Shown here piece after piece: positions 24,058-36,630 of a DNA stretch of 64,000 bases; the first letter of the stretch is position 1, and each line of letters starts with the position of its first letter. This DNA is from Antitrichia curtipendula (lineage: Eukaryota; Streptophyta; Bryopsida; Hypnales; Leucodontaceae), in contig OX579635.1 in the NCBI GenBank assembly GCA_951230915.1, forward strand, positions 25,792,001-25,856,000. The letters are read 5' to 3'. The translations under genes and the position numbers were made by a program. Under the pieces are notes generated by a model. That model was not told the origin of the DNA. It saw only the letters and a program-made list of their open reading frames with translations, and did no database searches.

Positions 24058-25035
24058 TTAACCCCAAAGTGACAAAGAGGATAGAAAGTGTCCTCACACA
24101 ATTTCAAGTCCAGTTCAAAGTGCTGTAACTTTTGCATTTAAGGTCCAAATTCAATAAAACTTGTTGGAAAAGTTGCGTTCTCCCCTCTAGTTTGTGTGGT
24201 AAAAATTTCAGACTAATTCAAGTTTTATTGATTTTTGGAAGCCAATCGACGCTCACAACTTCAATTTGAGTTCACCAAATTGTATTTTAGGGCTGCAACT
24301 TCGGGGCCTTGTATCTCCTTCATTCATTGCTCATTTTCAATAAATAAAAATTGGGTTTTGTTTTCCTTGAAGTATAGTTATTGTGGTAAAGTTTTCATGT
24401 CAATCCAAGTTGTTTGGAATGTTTGGGAGCAATTTGAAGTTCCAAATCCTGCCATTTTTGGAGTATAGTGAACTTTGGCGGCTTGTTTCTTCTTCATATA
24501 GAGTCCATTTTCAATCATTTTTGTTTGAAAAGTTGCGCATACTAGTCTAGTTTGTGTGGCTAAAATTTCATGTTAATCCAAGAATTAATGAGTGATAGAG
24601 AAGCATTCTAGGAGGAGGAGGTTCAGCTTTAGATCTGTTTTTTGCAATTTTTCTTGCTGATTTTTAACATTTCAAATCCGTTTTGTAGACACAATGAGTC
24701 AAATGAATGAATTTTTTTTCCACCAATGTGTTTGTATACAAGTTTTGAATCATTTTGTAGTGTAAAGTTTTTTCATTTGAGTAGGTTTAGAAATCAAATT
24801 TCACCTCCAAATGTGTTTTTGGGAAAATTTCAGCATCCATTTTCAACACTAAAACATTATGATCTTGCAATCTATGAGGCCAATTGACTTTAAATTTTGT
24901 ACATGTAATCTACAACATGTCCACTACAAGATTATACGGTTGAGATTTGTATAAATTGAAGACATTTAGATCCATAAAGCTTCAAAAGCAATGATGTTTT
25001 TGAACCCCAGAAATTGAATGTCACTTTGGGGTTAA
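24058..25035 (-). mobile_element. A4: family-A interior with different termini
   Basis: TTAA at 24058-24061 and 25032-25035, 978 bp. The TIRs are a perfect 13 bp, CCCCAAAGTGACA and TGTCACTTTGGGG, unrelated to the CACCGCCCAAGG ends of A1-A3. The interior is family A in reverse orientation: homology starts about 30 bases inside each end (AGTGTCCTCACACA at one side, TTGCTTTTGAAG at the other). Confidence 0.8.
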
Positions 25036-26272
25036 AGCGATTGCTAGACACTTTAATAGTGAGCGTTCTATTTTACGAGAGGCAAAGGAATTTATTCCCT
25101 AATCTTATCAACGTGCATAATTGAATAATTGCACATTACAATGATTAAAGAACAAATTGAGCTCTTTTCTTCAAAGCTATTAAATAATGATGTCTCTAGG
25201 TATGAGATTGATGATAATTGATGAGCAATGTATTTGGAATCAAATTCTGAATAAATCTTCAATAATGAATATAAATGGTGGTAATTATTATAAAAATTTA
25301 GTTTCTAATATGATTTTAAATGTATCCGTAAGCTTTGGTTGATTTGCAGAAGCATTTAATATAACTTCAAAGGTCCCAAGGTCATTTTGGGGTCAAAAAC
25401 CACTCAAAACTTTCATTTTCAATGCAAACCATAAAAAATTTAAACATTTTTTTTTGTTGTATATCCAACATTAGAGTCTTATACTAGATTAGCATGAAGA
25501 TGTTTAGAAAAAATTTCAATTATTTTGACCACAACGATCACAAGATATAAGAATTTAAAGTGAAAAAAACAAGTATTGAAGAATTGAGTTGAAAGTTTGG
25601 AAAATATAATTTCATAAAATCGCCCTATTGTTTTCACTCTTAAAAAAATTGTTAAGTTGAAGTAAGCATGAGATAGAAGCCATAAAAACTAAATTGTTGA
25701 TAGTTCTAAAATTGAATCAAAATATACTAATTCTAATTGTGAGATTATTTTAGGAAACAGACAAAATCATGTGCAACTTTTATTTACTTTTTATTTTTAA
25801 AATTGAGTTTATAAATAAATCCAAAACATTGTTTTCTCAAGAATTTACTAAGATTGCCACCAAAACAAAAAGTTTTATAACTTTACATATCTTATCCAAA
25901 TGGAATGAATCAAATCTAACTTTTTACATAGACAAAAAAACTATAATCTATAAAAATATAATCTTTAACAAAAATTTAAAAAATTATTTCAAATATTAGT
26001 GTTTTTTTTTGTTATTTGCATATTTTCCAATCCACTTTTAAAGGTTGTCCACAATGGTGTCAACTTATTTGCTTGTTCACTACTTTGGGGCGGCTTTGTA
26101 CTTTTTCATTAACTTTTGAATAATATATCATGTATTTTTTCATTTTGCAAGGACTTTTGTTCCCACCATCTCTTCATCCATCAATGAACAATCGTCCTTT
26201 ACTAAAATCCATTTGTTTACCAGTTGCATATTTATGCAAATGAGAACTTTGGACCTAGTGTTACTACTATTT
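25036..26272. repeat. AT-rich intergenic DNA with a decayed family-D-like stretch
   Basis: 25036-25340 resembles the K repeat. From about 25380 (TTTTGGGGTCAAAAACCACTC) to about 26000 the word order parallels D1 (TTTTGCAAxxAT...TAGATTAGCATGAAGATG...CACAAGATATAAGAATT...), but boundaries are not preserved. Confidence 0.35.
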
Positions 26273-27395
26273 TTAACCCTTGAAGGGACCAAAGTCTTTT
26301 TTTTTGTCAAAAACATTGAAAACTTCCATTTCTATTGCAAAAAGTAAAAGAATTTTTTTTTTGGCACATTTAACCCCTAAGCGCTCAAACGACCATTTTA
26401 TGGTCGCTGCCCGACTTCGGGCAGATTTTTCGGGCAGAAAAAAACTTTTTTCAATTTTTTTATTTTTTATTTTTTAAAAGATTGGATTGTCTTTCAATAT
26501 TTATATTCAAAACTAAGATCGCTACGGTCAAACAAAAACTATAAAAGAAATAGCACAAAGAGTCTAGTATTGCCTAGTGTTGAAAAACTTACTATTTGTG
26601 GAAAGTGTTGGTGTTTTCATTACTGGATCTTATGCATTTTTTCACAAATCAATAGAAACCACAATTTTGACCAATCAAAAAAAAATTCAATTGCTAAAGA
26701 TAGAAATTGTATTTTTGGTGAATTTTTGAAGTTATATCTTCAAAATTCATTTGAAGAGAATCTAAGAATAATTTTATAATTTTGACTATACGGATATTTT
26801 CTTCTTTTTGTGCTTCACATTATCTATTTTAATGCAAACTTCAAAAAAATTGTAGAACTTATATTTTATAATACATTTGTGTTTTGTCCAAACCCCTTGG
26901 GCTTTTAGGGGTTAACTATAGGATCTATACCTAATTATTAGAAGTATGTAGAATAATTTTCAAATTTTTGATCACACAGATTGCAAGATATTTGTGTTTA
27001 AAGTTTAAAAAAATACAAGTTTTATTGCACATTGCAGGACTAGATTATTTGAAGTTTAAGAAAATCTAAATTATCAATATTTCTAAGATGGAATTAAAAC
27101 TCACTAATACCAATGGTGAGATTGTTTTAGCAAGCAAACTTAACCACGCGGAATTTATTTTTTGAAAAATTATAAAAATTGCATTCAAAATTGAACCCTC
27201 TAAATTATTTTTTCAAGATTAGGTTGCCCAAAAAACAAGATTGTCCATAAAATTCACATCATATTTCCATGAAAATAATCAATCTTTTTTATTGTCAAAA
27301 ATAAATCCAAAAAATTATGAGAAATATTGAAACCGTAGGTACGTGCCTGAAATCCAACTTGTCCTCTAAAGGGGCAATGGTCCTTTAGGAGTTAA
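26273..27395 (+). mobile_element. D1: TTAA-flanked element, family D, carrying nested E1
   Basis: TTAA at 26273-26276 and 27392-27395. Left terminus CCCTTGAAGGGACC, right terminus GGTCCTTTAGGAG. Interrupted at 26370-26915 by E1. Without E1 the element is about 577 bp. Its sequence is collinear, in reverse orientation, with the outer parts of D2. No transposase ORF. Confidence 0.8.
26370..26915 (+). mobile_element. E1: short TTAA-flanked element nested in D1
   Basis: 546 bp with TTAA at 26370-26373 and 26912-26915. Termini CCCCTAAGCGC and GGGCTTTTAGGGG. Contains GGTCGCTGCCCGACTTCGGG near its left end. Removal of E1 plus one TTAA rejoins D1 text that matches D2. Confidence 0.85.
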
Positions 27396-29652
27396 AGAGG
27401 TTCATTGCAAATTATTAAAAAAAGATTAATAAGAGCGCAATCTAATGATAGCAAATAGCAACAATAAGATGCAAAAACAGCTATAGATGTAGAAAGCACA
27501 ACATGCAAGGACAAAGAATTACTAAGGCTAGTTAGGAGAACAAGATGTAGCGGTAGTAAGAAAACAAGAATTTTAAGGTGTTAAATTTGTAGAATGTGAG
27601 AAATCACTACATAATGACTATACAATAGTCATAAAATTGAAACTTCATACCATTGAATGATGGATACATAATGATCAACTTCAAATATTATATTTGATTA
27701 GAACATGACTAGAATCCAAAATGATAATTGAGTTAAAAAAATAGACCAATTGACTGAATCTATAAAAGATGTTAGATAGCATAATCAAATATAAAAAAAT
27801 TGTCTATTTATTTACATTATAAATTTCTTATAAATTTGTAGCTATTATCAATTGCAATGTACTAAATGTAGTAATGTCAATTGTTGTGTTGTACATTTGA
27901 TTGTCATTTGTATATCTAGAAATAGATTAGAAATATGAACATGTTATATGTAGAGGTCATCTTTGATTCTTTAGTGCACTAGTTACAAATGAGTTGTTTA
28001 GAATTTGCAAGCAAGCTTTGATAGTTTACATAGGACACATTCTCTTTCTAGTGAATATAACTCATAAATTTGTTTGAATGCTTAGTGCTAAATTGCCACT
28101 ACTTTTCTCTTTTTAAAAATGATTAAAAAACAATTAAATTGAAATGTTAAGAAATTAAGAAATTAAAATAGTGACTTGAATCTTTTCTATGTAGTGTTAT
28201 TGAATAATATTAGCAAAGAAAAATGCTTAGTTGTTAGTATAAATTTTTTTGAGTGTGGTTTAACACATCTTTGATACTCTACTAAAATGATTATTGGGCA
28301 CATCAACAATGAGGTTCCTTTTTTTGCAAGAAGCAAAAAAACTCGTTTAGGAATTGCCCATAATGTTATCTTGAACTTCTTTGTCTTTGTGAGTAATTAA
28401 ATAATTTAATGTTTTGTAATGGCCAAAAAATGAATTGTTGAATAATAAAATCAATATAAATATGAGACCAATGAATTGATGAGCAAATAAACACATATCT
28501 ACAAATACAATTTGAATACTCAACATTGAGAGGTAATTATATTAAGATATCTATTTTTTAAATCCAATTTCCTATTTTAATTTACAATCAATGAAGGACT
28601 ATTGTAGCAATTAAATGATTTATAAGTTATAGTTCATTAAAAAAGATCAATAATTCATGAATATAATTATATTTCTATGAATATAATGATATGAGTATCA
28701 TTAATATTTCTTCTATAAATATAATGACCCTTTTATGAAAGTGTTATTGATATTTTTTTGATGTAATTCCTATTTTTAGCATTTAAATACAAAGATTGAT
28801 CAAATTAATCATTGATTTGTGAATCAAGAGAAAAGAGTTAACAATGAAAATATCAAGACTTTCAAACAAAAGGCAAATATTGAACTCTTAGCACTATTTT
28901 TAGTATAAAAAGATACTTTTGACTTTGGATATTTTAGATCAAAACATCAAAGACTTTGAAAGACAACCTCATCTAGATTGCATATTTAAAAATAATAAAT
29001 TTGAACAAGATACTTAAAATCAAAGAAGGACAAGTAGTTAATAACTTCATCGATTGGCCATTTCAAGGTTAAAATATTCTTCTTCGGTTGGAATGTACAA
29101 AAATTAGTGACTATTTTTTTTCTTAAGGTTTTTAAATAGTTCCAATGATATGGATGCATTATATAGCTCTCAAAAAAAAGAACTTGTCTTAATAATGGTA
29201 TGGTTCAGGAGAAATAATTTATCTTGATGAAGTAGTTTCACTAGTGTTTTCTAGAAGAGATATTTTCTTACTTCGATGAATGTGTGCCTTATAAGTTTGT
29301 ATGATTTATAAATTAGTCATCAAGTAAATACTTTGTCGCACTATTTGAATTAACTCATTGTCGCTTGAATCCTTCTTTAATTTTTTGGAATTCTTTGTAC
29401 AAGTAGTACAGTCAACTTTTTCAACTTGAATTTACAACAATACTTTTGGTGCATATTTGGAACTTACTACAAGCAAATGATTGTCAAAAAATTTGATTTA
29501 AAAAAATCAAGAATGTTTGCAAATGGGGATGAAAATGAGTAAGGAAGAAAATCCAACCATTTCTTGGAATGAAAACTTGATAGGATTTTAAAACTATTTG
29601 CGATTGATATAATAGATAAATTTATCACTTAGTTCAATTTTCTCAAATTGAT
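27396..29652. other. AT-rich intergenic DNA with K repeat remnants
   Basis: 28195-28560 is a K repeat copy, uninterrupted where 15.84-17.43 kb carries B1. The remainder shows no gene, hairpin or repeat I can define. Confidence 0.4.
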
Positions 29653-30588
29653 TTAACTTCTAAAGGACCAAACACCGTTTTTTGACAACATAGCGATTTT
29701 GGGCAGCTCACTACGATTGGAGTTTTTTTTTTCTTTGAAATTTTCACACAAAATGTGACTGAGGAGTAGCTTTAAGGCCCAATAATTTTCATAACTTTTG
29801 AATACGAGGTTAAAAAGTTATTGCATGATATGTCATTTTCATTGGTCGGCGAGCAGCCCGGGCAGCTCAAAAAACTTCTTTAAAAATCACTTTTTTTAAA
29901 AATAAAAAATTGAAATTGATTCTTTAAATTTATATATACGTGGGAAGCTTTGAATCATTCCATTTTCATTCATGAAATGAAAGTTATGAGGAGTTTTAGT
30001 TTGAAGGTAGTTATGGATTTTCTACTCTAAGATAAACTTTGAAGTCCTTTATTTAACTCAATTTTCAATTTTATTGAAAAATAATAATAACATTGGGTGT
30101 AGATTGTTTATTACAACATTACAACCGTTGGAATTGACATTTTTCAATTCCATATATAAATTCTTAACAATTTAGTGTTTTGAACATTCTCTATTTCTTT
30201 CTACTTACAATTTTTTTCCTATATGTATTACAATTCCAAATAATCTAAAAATTTTCAGGCGTGTAGCCAACTTGCCTTGAGGAATGAATCCAAAGAGTAA
30301 CCACCATTTTGGACATTTTTTCATACCAATGTGACCTTGTGAAGTGCAGCTGCCTGGATTTTTGCAGGGACAAAAAAAGGATTTTTGTCAATTCAAACGC
30401 TATTATCTTGCAATCCACACGGTGTGAATTTCTGAAATTATTTCCAGAACTTCTCAAACTAGTTTAATACAAGATCCTATGGTTACATTTTTTTGAATTT
30501 TTTTTTTTATAAATTTGGTACTTGTATTAGAAATAGTAGTTTTGGAGCGTTTTTGGTGAAAACATAGTCTCTGACCTTTAGGGGTTAA
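29653..30588 (-). mobile_element. B2: TTAA-flanked element, family B, inverted relative to B1
   Basis: TTAA at 29653-29656 and 30585-30588, 936 bp. Left terminus CTTCTAAAGGACC, right terminus GACCTTTAGGGG. GGGCAGCTCACTACGATTGG near the left end corresponds to the right end of B1. No ORF. Confidence 0.85.
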
Positions 30589-30924
30589 AAAAAATGTTGT
30601 CTTTAAAGCTTCAAGTTTTACTTTGGATGAACGAGCAATTGTTTGGGCAAATTTTCAAGGAAATTGAATTTTTTTTGTAGGAAACTTTCTTTGGTGCCAT
30701 GCATCTCAAGATAATTCCCGAAGAAATAATTGTCATTCTATGTAATCTACCTTCTTCCATCTTCTTAGTAGGTATAATGAATCCTACTTTGTCATCATCA
30801 TATACCATACTACGCACCTAATTGTTGTAAAGTCCATATTTTGGATGACAAATAAAAGCTTTAAATTTGCCACTTGTGGTTTACATCGGACTAGTGCCGC
30901 TCCTCGGCCATTGCGTAAGGGAGG

Positions 30925-31220
30925 AGGTTCATAAATCACCCACCTAAGAGCTAAAATTGAATTTTGGGGAAGTGAAGCTTCTCAAAATATTTTTCTATAA
31001 ATTTTCTTTGAAAGACAAGTAGAATTGGCATCTAATCCAAGTTGTTTCACATTTTTTGGAGCTTTGTGGAATGAGTTATGAAATTTTGAAGTTGAAATGG
31101 CATAAAGCTCTAAAATTGCCCACCTCCTCAAGGATATATTGTTTGTACATTGTTGAACACTAAGAAAAAATAACATGTACAAATAATGTACATTTAAAAA
31201 GGTGGGAGATTTTAGAGCCT
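30925..31220. mobile_element. F2: TIR MITE at the promoter of the RLCK gene
   Basis: Left AGGTTCATAAATCACCCACC, right GGTGGGAGATTTTAGAGCCT, inverted. Collinear with F1 (14900-15197). It ends about 620 bp before the kinase start codon, where base composition shifts sharply from AT-rich to GC-rich, so it abuts or forms the distal promoter. Confidence 0.75.
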
Positions 31221-31838
31221 ATGCGCTTTTAGAACCTCGTCGGACGATCATGGAATGGCCTCCAAAGTCCCAACCATGGTTAGAACCGAACCAACCACAG
31301 GTAAAAGTCCCGTCGTCCAGTCTCTGCTTCGTCGTCCTCGTCGTCGTCCTCGTCGTCTTCGTCGTGAGTGGTCGTCGTCGACCAAAGGTCGCAGGCGCAG
31401 CTTCGTCTTCACCGTGTAGAGTGTGTTTGGTTCTGCCAGCCCAGTCAAACCGAGTCTTCACCACCATCGCTCCCCTCCCGGCCCGCATACTCCCTGTCTC
31501 CGACACTCTTCTCCTTCCTCTTCCGCCATCGCTCGCCCTTCAACAACCTCCTCTGGCCACTTCCGTAACTTCATTTAACTTAGGCCGTTCCAGCTCCGCG
31601 TTTTCTTCCACTCGTTTCTTCCGGTCTCGTGAGGGTTATGTTAAGTTATTGCTGCCATGGAAGTCACCGCGGGTTGTGATTAGTCTTGTACCTTCTCCTT
31701 CTCCTGGGCTTCCCTTTTCTTCCTTTCCTTGGCTTCTCTTGGCTTTCTTTGGCTTGGTTGCTGTTGTGGATGGACGTGATAGGGAGGTATCGCCGCTAGC
31801 GAAGGTTGGAAGGCTAGGGTGAGGGCGGGGAGCTCATC
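31221..31838 (+). promoter_or_regulatory. GC-rich promoter/5' leader of the RLCK gene
   Basis: Composition changes abruptly at about 31220. Contains a CGTCGTC microsatellite (31320-31385) followed by C/T-rich tracts typical of plant 5' leaders. An open frame runs from 31202 to 31822 but begins at GTG and looks like low-complexity leader sequence. An in-frame TAG at 31815 sets the kinase start at 31839. Confidence 0.5.
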
Positions 31839-34800
31839 ATGTGCACTTGCTGGAACGCCCTCGATGGGGCGTGGCTCGGGAGCTGCTGGTGGTCCAAGTC
31901 TAACAGTGCTTCGGGTGCGGGGAATAGCTTGCGCGAGGACTCAGGTTTGCAGCACCTGGTGTTTTTTGATCTTTTATTTTTTTATTTTTTTGGGTTCTCG
32001 TTCTGCTGGCCAGTATTTGTTGTTGTTCTGTGTTTATGTGATACTAGTTTAATGTTAATAATTTCTTGAGTTTTTTTTTCGGTATTCGTATTCTTTGTGC
32101 TGGTTCTTGGATGAGTATGCTTTTTTTGTTGTGTTTGAGAGTAGTAATTTAGGTTGGCATTTTTCGAAGTGTTAGGAGGGATGGTGTTAGGACGAGAGGT
32201 TATGCGAAATTAATTTCTGGTTGCCGATTGCCTTCTTTTTTTTGGTTTTGCTTTGGCTAGGAAACAAGCAGGATCCGCTACACAACGACATGGCTCCCAG
32301 TCAGCAGGTGATTTTATCGATCCGGGAAGTTGGCTCAAAATCGTCAGAGGAGATACGGCAAGGAGGGAACCTACGCATCTTTTCATACCAGGACTTGAAG
32401 TCTGCGACACGGAATTTTCGGCCGGACAGTCTGTTAGGAGAAGGGGGTTTTGGTAGCGTATACAAAGGATGGATTGATGAACATGGAACAACAGCTGCTA
32501 AAGCGGGCACAGGGTTGACTGTGGCAGTCAAACAACTAAATCAAGAGGGTCTGCAAGGTCACAGAGAATGGCTTGTAAGTTTTTCTGTGTCTCCATTTGT
32601 CGGTGGAAAAGATTGAGCGGCGTCTGATTAGACGTGCATGCTGGAGGGTCTTTGATTAATATTGCAGCTATAGTACCATCGTATTGCTATCACCGGACGT
32701 TCGACGATTAGTCTTCTCATTTCTAGGATTCCGGAGCTGACTCTGAGGACTACCGTGTTGGCACATTTTCGGTTCCCACTGGATTTTTCTCTGAGAATTG
32801 GATAGGTTACGGATCTTTTTGTGCGTTGTGCGGTCTTTTTATGAGACGCTTATCCCATTCAAGATTGTTGTTAAAACGGTATGTTATTAAGGTTTCTCTC
32901 AGCTTCAGAGCTCTGTGATTGTCGGTACTACTTCAATTATTCTCTGCTTCTGACTGATACTTACGTCAGCGTCATCATCATGCTGCAGGCTGAAGTTAAT
33001 TTTCTTGGTCAGCTTCACCATGGGAATCTTGTGAAACTCATCGGATATTGCTCAGAGGACGATCAACGTTTGTTGGTATACGAATTTATGCCCAGGGGAA
33101 GTCTGGAGAATCATCTGTTTCGAAGTGAGTTGATATTGATACTATTTTCTTACTGTGCATTCTCAAGGAGGTGGATGAATGATTTTTGTGTGAAAGAGTT
33201 TAGTGTTTCCTCTAGGAATATAGTATCTATTTCACCACTGAATGTTCAGTTGACTGGTTTCATACAGTCAGTTTTGGCTTGGGATATGCTTATTGTCTTT
33301 TCTCGTTCATGAGTCTGGACAGTTTCTCTCGTTTTTTTCGCATGAAACATATCTCGTAACTTTCCAGGTTACCGTGCGTTAGAAATGTTGGTTGTCAACT
33401 TGAGATCCTGCATTAATTCTGAGATTGTAGAAGGGAAAGCCACATACATGGGGACTGTTTTATTTTTCTGTGCTATTTTACTGTTATATGTTAAAAATGC
33501 ACCGTTTAGTTGATGCCTTTAGTGATCGTGAAAATCAACTTATTTCTATGGCACTTACAGAATTTGAGAACGTAAATACTGGTTTTCCTATTAATTTCCT
33601 CCGAAGTGTTTAGCGTATTGATACGCCAAATTCTAATTCCCAATTTTACATGGCAGAATATGCTGTCCCTTTCGCATTTCATGTAGAGGAAATTCTTCAA
33701 TGTCTATACTACATTCCCTTCCCTAACTTTATCCAGCTAATTGAAAGATTCCAGTCCCATAATTTTTCTACTCTGTATGCTGCCCTGAAATTCAAGCCTT
33801 GATCAAACCTTCGGTAATGCAACGGCGCTGCCTTTTTTTCGTCTAGGGAGCTGCATAGTTTGATCGAGTGGTCACTGTGGGCATAGATTTTGAAAATGTA
33901 GAGGATAGTGTCCCCTGTCCCAAAGAAATCGTGGCGCGCGTCCTATGGAGACCCGGTTCAGTTGAATGTCCAGTGGCCATCTTTGAGGCACGTGCAAGTG
34001 GTAAGTCTTCAAGGGGCTAAGGTTTATTTCTTGGATGCCTTCTCCAGGTTTGGGGCGAACTTGTCACAGTGTCCTCATCAAGGACAATGTAACATCTGTA
34101 CTACTCAGGTCACAGTCAGAGAGATACCGACCATCTGAAACTTCGGCAAAGAAGTGGATGATCTTGGGTCGGTGAAAACTAAGATTTGACAAAAGTATCT
34201 GGACTTAACTTGATCTGGACTTTTGCAGAGGGGGTTATGCCTTTACCTTGGTTGACGAGGATGAAGATAGCTTTAGGAGCTGCTAGTGGATTGGCATTCC
34301 TCCATGAAGCAGTGAAACCAGTCATCTACCGTGATTTCAAGACCTCCAATATACTATTGGATAGTGTAAGTGTCTGACTCTACTTTATCAAAAACACTGC
34401 ACTGAAGTACTGTTTTTAGTTGTTTCACCAGATTGCCTGAATTCGATTCACATTATCAGAAATGACCTCATTGTTCTGAAGGCCAAGTGTATGGTTTTCC
34501 AGGATTACACAGCCAAGCTCTCTGATTTTGGCCTAGCGAAAGATGGACCCGAAGGAGATAAAACTCACGTTTCAACTCGTGTTATGGGCACCTATGGCTA
34601 TGCGGCCCCTGAGTATGTGATGACTGGTGTGAATCCTCTCCTGAATTCTTTCGGTTCTTCCGAATTTGCTGATTGGATGATCACGTAATAGTCATAGTTT
34701 AGAAAAATCGTTTGAGTATGTCCTCTTGTATTGTCCCTTGGTTATTCTTCCTCCGGTCATTTACCTGTGTGATAGATTTTTCTGCTAACTAATCAGAAGT

Positions 34801-35445
34801 TCTCTGTTTCGTGTTTAACGACGCAAAGCTCATTAGATTTTTGTCAATCTCGTTGTACACCTCCAGTGTCAGTGACTGACAAATTAAAAATTTAGAGGCC
34901 AATAGCGAAGTTGCGAATCACTTGAGGCTTCTCGTTTCAGTATCGTGCTTTCCTTTGCAGGACATTTGACATCAAGAAGCGACGTGTACAGCTTTGGAGT
35001 GGTGTTGCTAGAGATGTTGACAGGGCGAAGGTCCGTGGATAAGAATAGGCCAAGCGGAGAGCAGAATTTGGTTGAATGGGCGCGGCCTTACTTGAACGAT
35101 AAGCGCAAGTTCTATAAGCTGATCGATCCTCGCTTGGAAGGTCAATACTCAGTAAAGGGCGCACAGAAAGCCGCAGTCCTGTCCCATCATTGTCTAAGCC
35201 GTGACCCCAAGTCACGACCTCTAATGGGGGATGTGGTGGACACTTTGAAGCCATTGCAAGACATGAGGGATTTGGCCAGTAGCTCAAGTCACCAGTCTTC
35301 ATCGAACAGTTACCGATCCTCAGGGCACCAGAACGGCCATGGAGCAGGTCGGAGTTATCACAATAGCCATGGTCCGAAAAAGTACGAACAGTTGCGGAAT
35401 ATCCCTGTCCGTACAGCTGGTGTGTCGCCGCTGCCGACATACTAA
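31839..35445 (+). CDS. PBL34: Receptor-like cytoplasmic kinase, RLCK-VII PBL34-36 type
   Basis: Ser/Thr kinase that relays signals from cell-surface receptor kinases; the PBL34-36 clade acts in immune and related signalling. Exons: 31839-31944, 32261-32574, 32989-33124, 34229-34365, 34503-34626, 34961-35445 (TAA); all phases agree, giving 433 aa. Landmarks: [13 protein letters not shown] (G-loop, residues 94-106), K126 in VAVK, the family insert [12 protein letters not shown]142 on helix [12 protein letters not shown] with catalytic D221 (an RD kinase), DFG at 239-241, [15 protein letters not shown] (activation loop), then [21 protein letters not shown] Ser/His-rich tail follows kinase subdomain XI. 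All catalytic residues are present. The N-terminus is MCTCWNAL with SCWW further on: Cys-rich, so palmitoylation is likely, but it lacks the Gly2 needed for N-myristoylation. AATAAA at 35697 may be the poly(A) signal. Confidence 0.93.
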
Positions 35446-36630
35446 ATGTAGGGCCTCCATTCGCATGAGACTTTCCGCTATTGCTTTCACTAGGAACTCG
35501 TGGTGTTCTCTAGTGTTCTCTACTGAAGACATGTTCTGCATGATGGAGCAAACACTCACTCTGTAAAGGCTAGAAAAATGCGCTTTCGAGCAAGATAGGT
35601 ATGCTGGTTTCCCATATTCTTATTTTGTTAGGTTCTTGTAGAACTCCTTTTGTTGCCGACTCTAGTTTCTATGGTATATGAACTTACCTCCATACAAATA
35701 AACCCCAATTTTTCTTCCTCCATGTTTCACAACACATTAGGTCGAGTGTGAATGAGGCTCTCGTGAAAACTGAACTTATCAGGGGTGTCTAGAGTGTGAG
35801 GCTTGCATTGTGCAATGAGTCAATTTTCAACCGAGGATTGTAAACTTTATGTTCAGCAAATAACGAAGATCAGAGAAGTTGCATTTTAAGTGTTTTGGAA
35901 AATTTGGAGTACCTCATTCCTTTTAGGGTTCCAAACTCAAACAGAATATTACTCTGCACTTTATAAACTTATAAACTTGAATCACTAATACACCTTTAAA
36001 AAGACTAAAACATCCAAAAACATCAGTAAATTCATCAAAAATTCAAAAATCCCTTCTTCTACAATCCAGAAGGTGGAATGTTACATCTTAACAACAAAAA
36101 TAAATAAATATTCTACGTACATTTTACTACATAAATGCCATTTCAAAAATAACTAATCTTTTCAATCTTTTATGATCCCCTTGATACATCACACCAATGA
36201 TAACATAATTTTTCATAAATTATCCTACTTTAGACTATCCAAATTATCCACAAGATACATATCATGTACCTAATTTACTTTCAACTATGTACTTCTTCTT
36301 CCAAAATATATTTGCCACCTTGCACTATTATGTGTATTTTGATGCAAGTTAACGTAATTCTAGTCTCCTTTCTAACATAGGTATGTAGTCTATATGTCAC
36401 TTGTTCTTGTCTTTGAAATAAGATGTGGATCCAAGGTGAAAGGATTCTTATTTTAATAGTCTAGCCACATAGAATGGTTAGAATTATAGCATATAATAGC
36501 AATAAGTGAGAAGAAAAGAAAAGTCGAAAAGAAGTTATAGAACACAATTTTTATGGTCTTAAAGATGACTTTTCATGCCGTTGCCTTCAAGGAAGAATGT
36601 CCACATTATGGTTGCAAACAATTTTAGGGG
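35446..36630. other. 3' flank of RLCK gene and AT-rich intergenic DNA
   Basis: 3' UTR to roughly 35.72 kb, judged from composition and the AATAAA at 35697. Beyond that I see no gene or defined repeat. Confidence 0.4.

Noticed and set aside
31202..31822. 206-codon frame upstream of the RLCK kinase
   Set aside because: It starts at GTG within the F2 MITE end and is low-complexity Ser/Pro/Val sequence from the CGTCGTC leader; no ATG start fits and it is not in frame with the kinase.
34937..35440. 167-codon minus-strand frame
   Set aside because: Exact antisense of RLCK exon 6; the plus strand carries the conserved kinase text.
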